From positions 1-7,951 of the forward strand of contig CAMOUZ010000050.1 in assembly GCA_946626795.1 (NCBI GenBank): 7,951 nt of DNA, written 5' to 3'. Shown here piece after piece: positions 5,082 through 7,951 of the stretch (its first letter is position 1; every line of letters starts with the position of its first letter). The notes under the pieces are model-generated. The model ran no database searches. It saw only the letters and a list, made by a program, of their open reading frames with translations, and was not told the DNA's origin. Source of the stretch: an uncultured Clostridia bacterium (GTDB lineage: Bacteria; Bacillota; Clostridia; Christensenellales; CAG-1252). Position numbers and translations under genes: made by a program.

Positions 5082-6596
5082 ATGAAGAAAGTTATCGCAA
5101 TACTTTTATTATTGGCTGTCATTATGGCGTTCGTTACGGCGTGCTCGGGGAAAGATGCGGAATACACGGGAGAAGTGATCTTCTCCAAGGACAGAGTGGT
5201 ATCCCTTTCTTTCGACGGTCTCGGCGTGGAATGGGGCACCTATGAGGACACGAATAAGACGGTCAAGGGCTCTTGGAACAGAGTCCTTTCCGCCGTGGAT
5301 CGCCTGAATCCCGCCCTCGTGCGTTGTATGACGAATCTCGATTGGTTTGTCGTGGATTTCGATAAGCACGGCACGGAGGACGTCGAGGACGACACTTGGG
5401 GCTATAATTTCAATAATAAACAAATGGTGAATGCCTGCGACGTTCTTGACTACTGTCAAGAAAATGACGTCAGAGTGGCTTTCGGCGTTTGGAACGTCAT
5501 CGGCAATGCGGATCAAAAGAAGGACATTTACGGGATGATCCCGAATGCTTCCGCGGATCCGCGTTGGGCGAAGATGTGCGCGGACCTTATGGAGTACCTC
5601 ATCAAGGTGAAAGGCTATACCTGCATCTCTTGGTTCGTGAATACGAATGAGCCCAATATCACGGGAAACGAAGGCTCCTCCAAGAATTATTACAATACCT
5701 ATGAGAAATGGGAGCAGGGCGTCAAAAATATTCGCAAGGCGTTCGACGCCATCGACTTGAAGTACCTCGATATCATCGGCGGCGACACGACGGGTATCGC
5801 GGGCTGTGAAGTGTATCTCCCGAAGATCGCCTCCAAGCTCTCGAATGTCGTGAATAATTACGGCATCCATATGTATATCACGCAGATGGCGATCGAGAAA
5901 GGGACTTACAAGGACACGATCCGCTCCCTTTATAATACGACGAGGAAGAAGGATTCCGACCTCGGCAAGACCAAGCAGATGTATATTTGGGAGTCCGGTC
6001 TTTTGACGGGTAAGAACGATACGACGGACTGTCAGGCGCTCATCCGAAACTACGAGTATGGCTATCTTATGGCGGATTACACCATTCAGAGCATTCTCGG
6101 CGGCGTGAACGGCGTCGTGTATTGGGATCTCGACGACGCGATGCATTTTATGTATGGCGCCACGGGTGCGACGGCGAAGGAATGGGGAATGTTCTCCACC
6201 CTCGCTTCCGCTTCTCCCGCGATGCAGGAATATCGTCCTTGGTATCATTCCTCCGTCCTTTTGACGAATCTTTTCCGTCCGGGCAATGTTCTTTACGACG
6301 CGGGCGGTCTCTCGCAGGGTATGCGCGTGCTCGCCACGGTCTCCGAGGACCGCACGAAAGGCGGGTATTGCGTGGTGAATAGCACCACCCGTCCCATCAC
6401 GGGCGAGTTTGTCATCGAAGAGTCTTTGAAGGACAGCGGCAAGCTTTATATTTACGTCTATAACGAAGCGAATTTGAAGCTCGGCGAAGACGGCTTCGTC
6501 GTCCCGAATTACGTCGTGGACGGAAATCTGAATAAGAAGACCTCGATCACGGTGCCGGCGAAAGGTTTCGTCGTGGTATCGAGCGAGAGACTGTAA
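5082..6596 (+). CDS. Surface lipoprotein with clan GH-A-type glycosidase features (family uncertain)
   Basis: This is probably a retaining glycosidase displayed on the cell surface. The signal peptide ends in lipobox V18-T-A-C21. Residues about 30-400 look like a clan GH-A (beta/alpha)8 barrel. F-D-G-L-G-V-E-W-G (44-52) resembles the first strand of GH30/GH39-type enzymes. N189-E190-P in 'WFVNTNEPN' fits the acid/base, and W303-E304 in 'MYIWESG' fits the nucleophile. They are 114 residues apart, plausible for a retaining enzyme. Y347-W-D-L-D-D resembles the last barrel strand of these enzymes. Residues about 405-504 are rich in beta-type sequence, as in the C-terminal sandwich of GH30 and GH39. 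I do not assign a GH family or substrate. It follows the binding protein by 6 bases; AAGGA (5074-5078) overlaps the previous stop and is only 3 bases from the ATG, so translation may be coupled. The context suggests it trims the glycan before import. Confidence 0.75.
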   Translation: MKKVIAILLLLAVIMAFVTACSGKDAEYTGEVIFSKDRVVSLSFDGLGVEWGTYEDTNKTVKGSWNRVLSAVDRLNPALVRCMTNLDWFVVDFDKHGTEDVEDDTWGYNFNNKQMVNACDVLDYCQENDVRVAFGVWNVIGNADQKKDIYGMIPNASADPRWAKMCADLMEYLIKVKGYTCISWFVNTNEPNITGNEGSSKNYYNTYEKWEQGVKNIRKAFDAIDLKYLDIIGGDTTGIAGCEVYLPKIASKLSNVVNNYGIHMYITQMAIEKGTYKDTIRSLYNTTRKKDSDLGKTKQMYIWESGLLTGKNDTTDCQALIRNYEYGYLMADYTIQSILGGVNGVVYWDLDDAMHFMYGATGATAKEWGMFSTLASASPAMQEYRPWYHSSVLLTNLFRPGNVLYDAGGLSQGMRVLATVSEDRTKGGYCVVNSTTRPITGEFVIEESLKDSGKLYIYVYNEANLKLGEDGFVVPNYVVDGNLNKKTSITVPAKGFVVVSSERL

Positions 6597-6601
6597 GGAG
6601 G
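6597..6601 (+). promoter_or_regulatory. Strong Shine-Dalgarno site for the last lipoprotein gene
   Basis: GGAGG follows directly after the TAA stop of the preceding glycosidase-like gene and lies 7 bases before the ATG at 6609. It fixes the start of the right-edge gene, whose first residues form a lipoprotein signal. Its match and spacing are the best among the genes in this window. Confidence 0.75.
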
Positions 6602-6608
6602 GGCGTAT

Positions 6609-7951
6609 ATGAAAAAGGTTTTGATCATTCTATCCGTTCTCATCCTTGCGCTCGTGGTTTTGACGGCGTGCGGCGCGAAAGACGCAAGCTCTTTCGGCAA
6701 GAATAACGTTACTTATCCCGTCACAAGCGGCACGATAGGGGATTTCTCCGCCGTCGCGCCCGTTTCGGAGTACGAGACCTTCGTGATGCCCAAGTTCTCT
6801 TGGACGGCGGCGGAAAATGCCGATACCTACGAGATCGAGATCGCTTCCTCTCCGGATTTCTTCGAGGAGGACACCGTTTATCTTTTGAAGACGGGGATCA
6901 CCACTACGGAGTACACCCTCGGCGCGAATCTTAAAAAGAGCCTGAAAAAGGACGAAGAAGGGAATGACCTCCCGTATTATTGGCGCGTGTATGCGGTAAA
7001 TAAGGATTACAGAAAGCTTTTCACGAATGAAGTGATGACTTTCTATTATAAGGCGGATGTCAAAGATGAGATCGAGATGGACGTCATCTATGCCGACGAA
7101 TGGAAGGTGCATGAAGTGGGCTCGCAGGCAGTCGTCGGCGTGGACCATTCGGATTTCTTCGAGACGGGCAAGGATTCCCTCTCGCTCTCCTTCGTTTCGG
7201 AAGAGACCAATCAGGGCGAAGGCTTTGAGGAGTCGGACGGCTGGATCGTTCTCACGCATAGTGAGGAGATGGAGCTCTCCGGCGTGGACGCTTTCTATTT
7301 CAATTTTTACTATGCGGGCGAGGACGCGGAGGTTTATTTCCGCGTGGTGGACGAAGACAATGAGTATTGGCATGCGCCCATCAAGCTCGCGAATAATGCG
7401 AAGCAGACCATCATCATCCGTTTTGACGAATTCACCCTTCGTACCAAGGGAATGATGAACGTCGCGAACCAAGTCTTCGACTATAATTATCTCAAAAGTT
7501 TCGAGCTCGTCTTCGAGCATTCTTTCGGCGACGGTCTCGCGCTTTTCAGCGATCTCCGTCTCATCAATTACGAGAAGTACGAGAAGCTCTTCATCAAGTC
7601 TTTTGATTTCAATAAGTACGCGGATGGGATCGGCTTCGAAAATTATATTTTCGACACCTCCGTCTCGCAGGACGGGAGCGCGTTTACTTATGGTTTCAGC
7701 GGCGCGCCCAATGAGAAGAATAAGACCAAGATCCAAGGCTATGGCTATGTCAAGATCCCCCTCTTCACGGAGGATGATCCCGAGCTTGATTTTAAGGTGA
7801 ACGGAGCCATTCTCGGACCGGGCGACGCTTTCAGCTTCAAGATCACCTTGAATGACGATCACCTCAGCGGCGATCATCTGATCTCCATCCGTCTCATCGA
7901 GGAGGACAGCGATCGTTGGGTGTATCAACAGCGCGACGGCTCCATTCCCGC
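6609..7951 (+). CDS. Multidomain carbohydrate-binding-like lipoprotein, 3' end outside window
   Basis: An open frame runs from ATG 6609 to the right edge without a stop (447 codons visible). MKKVLIILSVLILALVV leads to lipobox L18-T-A-C21, so it should be a surface lipoprotein. Residues about 58-146 look like an Ig/fibronectin-type domain: F-S-W65-T-A-A-E-N-A-D-T-Y-E-I-E-I, ending with Y-Y-W125-R-V-Y-A-V. Residues about 155-321 look like a jelly-roll of carbohydrate-binding type, with 'VYFRVVDEDNEYWHAPI' and 'TIIIRFDEFTL'. A second, similar beta-rich domain starts near 325 (F-D-F-N-K-Y-A-D-G-I-G-F) and is cut by the edge. No catalytic motif is visible so far; a catalytic domain could follow. 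The gene begins 12 bases after the glycosidase-like gene, in the same operon. Likely role (inferred): holding the polysaccharide at the surface. Domain names are by pattern only. Confidence 0.85.
   Translation, partial: MKKVLIILSVLILALVVLTACGAKDASSFGKNNVTYPVTSGTIGDFSAVAPVSEYETFVMPKFSWTAAENADTYEIEIASSPDFFEEDTVYLLKTGITTTEYTLGANLKKSLKKDEEGNDLPYYWRVYAVNKDYRKLFTNEVMTFYYKADVKDEIEMDVIYADEWKVHEVGSQAVVGVDHSDFFETGKDSLSLSFVSEETNQGEGFEESDGWIVLTHSEEMELSGVDAFYFNFYYAGEDAEVYFRVVDEDNEYWHAPIKLANNAKQTIIIRFDEFTLRTKGMMNVANQVFDYNYLKSFELVFEHSFGDGLALFSDLRLINYEKYEKLFIKSFDFNKYADGIGFENYIFDTSVSQDGSAFTYGFSGAPNEKNKTKIQGYGYVKIPLFTEDDPELDFKVNGAILGPGDAFSFKITLNDDHLSGDHLISIRLIEEDSDRWVYQQRDGSIP

Noticed and set aside
5109..6248. 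Long - strand open frame (379 codons) opposite the glycosidase-like gene
   Set aside because: Shadow of codon bias. The sense strand has lipobox, NEP and WES motifs, and proper operon spacing.
6630..7928. Long - strand open frame (432 codons) opposite the right-edge lipoprotein
   Set aside because: The + strand frame from 6609 is open to the edge, with a lipobox and a strong GGAGG. The antisense reading has the same low-information look as the other shadows.
1..7951. CRISPR array, tRNA or rRNA genes, insertion sequences
   Set aside because: No regularly spaced repeats, cloverleaf-like segments, rRNA-like stretches, transposase frames or flanking terminal repeats were seen on either strand.

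Overview
The window looks like part of the genome, or metagenome-assembled genome, of a Gram-positive fermenter, most likely a gut Clostridia-type Firmicute. The reasons are three lipoproteins with classic lipoboxes, GGAGG-type ribosome binding sites, an LplB/YtcP-type sugar ABC importer, and no SusC/SusD-like proteins. The lineage is inferred from gene types and style only. All supported genes lie on the + strand.

Positions 1-89 are a short edge region with a GC-rich hairpin and no assignable gene. Positions 90-1538 are one open frame that joins two unrelated, incomplete proteins. Residues 1 to about 185 are the front part of a TIGR02391 (Hypoth_Ymh, HEPN-like) protein. Residues from about 186 to 482 are an almost complete GH130 beta-mannoside phosphorylase/hydrolase lacking its own start. 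The join falls in a sequence (NPIIKRNP) that suits both families, and base composition changes at about the same place. DNA left of about 645-680 therefore probably comes from another locus, by recombination or by misassembly.

From about 646 to the right edge the content is coherent: a beta-mannoside or related glycan utilisation locus. GH130 is followed by two ABC permeases (1585-2535 and 2532-3440, overlapping by ATGA), a large solute-binding lipoprotein (3456-5075), a lipoprotein with clan GH-A glycosidase features (5082-6596), and a lipoprotein with Ig/FN3-like and jelly-roll carbohydrate-binding-like domains that runs off the right edge (6609 onward). Gaps of -4 to 15 bases from the first permease onward indicate one operon. 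A near-consensus housekeeping promoter (TTGACA, 16 bases, TATAAA) sits inside the 3' end of the GH130 gene and could drive the transporter and lipoprotein genes separately.

Proposed working model (inference): the two surface lipoproteins bind and trim a glycan outside the membrane, the binding protein and permeases import the oligosaccharides, and GH130 breaks down mannosides in the cytoplasm. No ABC ATPase is present. Relatives of this importer type commonly share an MsmX/UgpC-type ATPase encoded elsewhere. No RNA genes, CRISPR arrays, insertion sequences or convincing intrinsic terminators of the + strand genes were seen.
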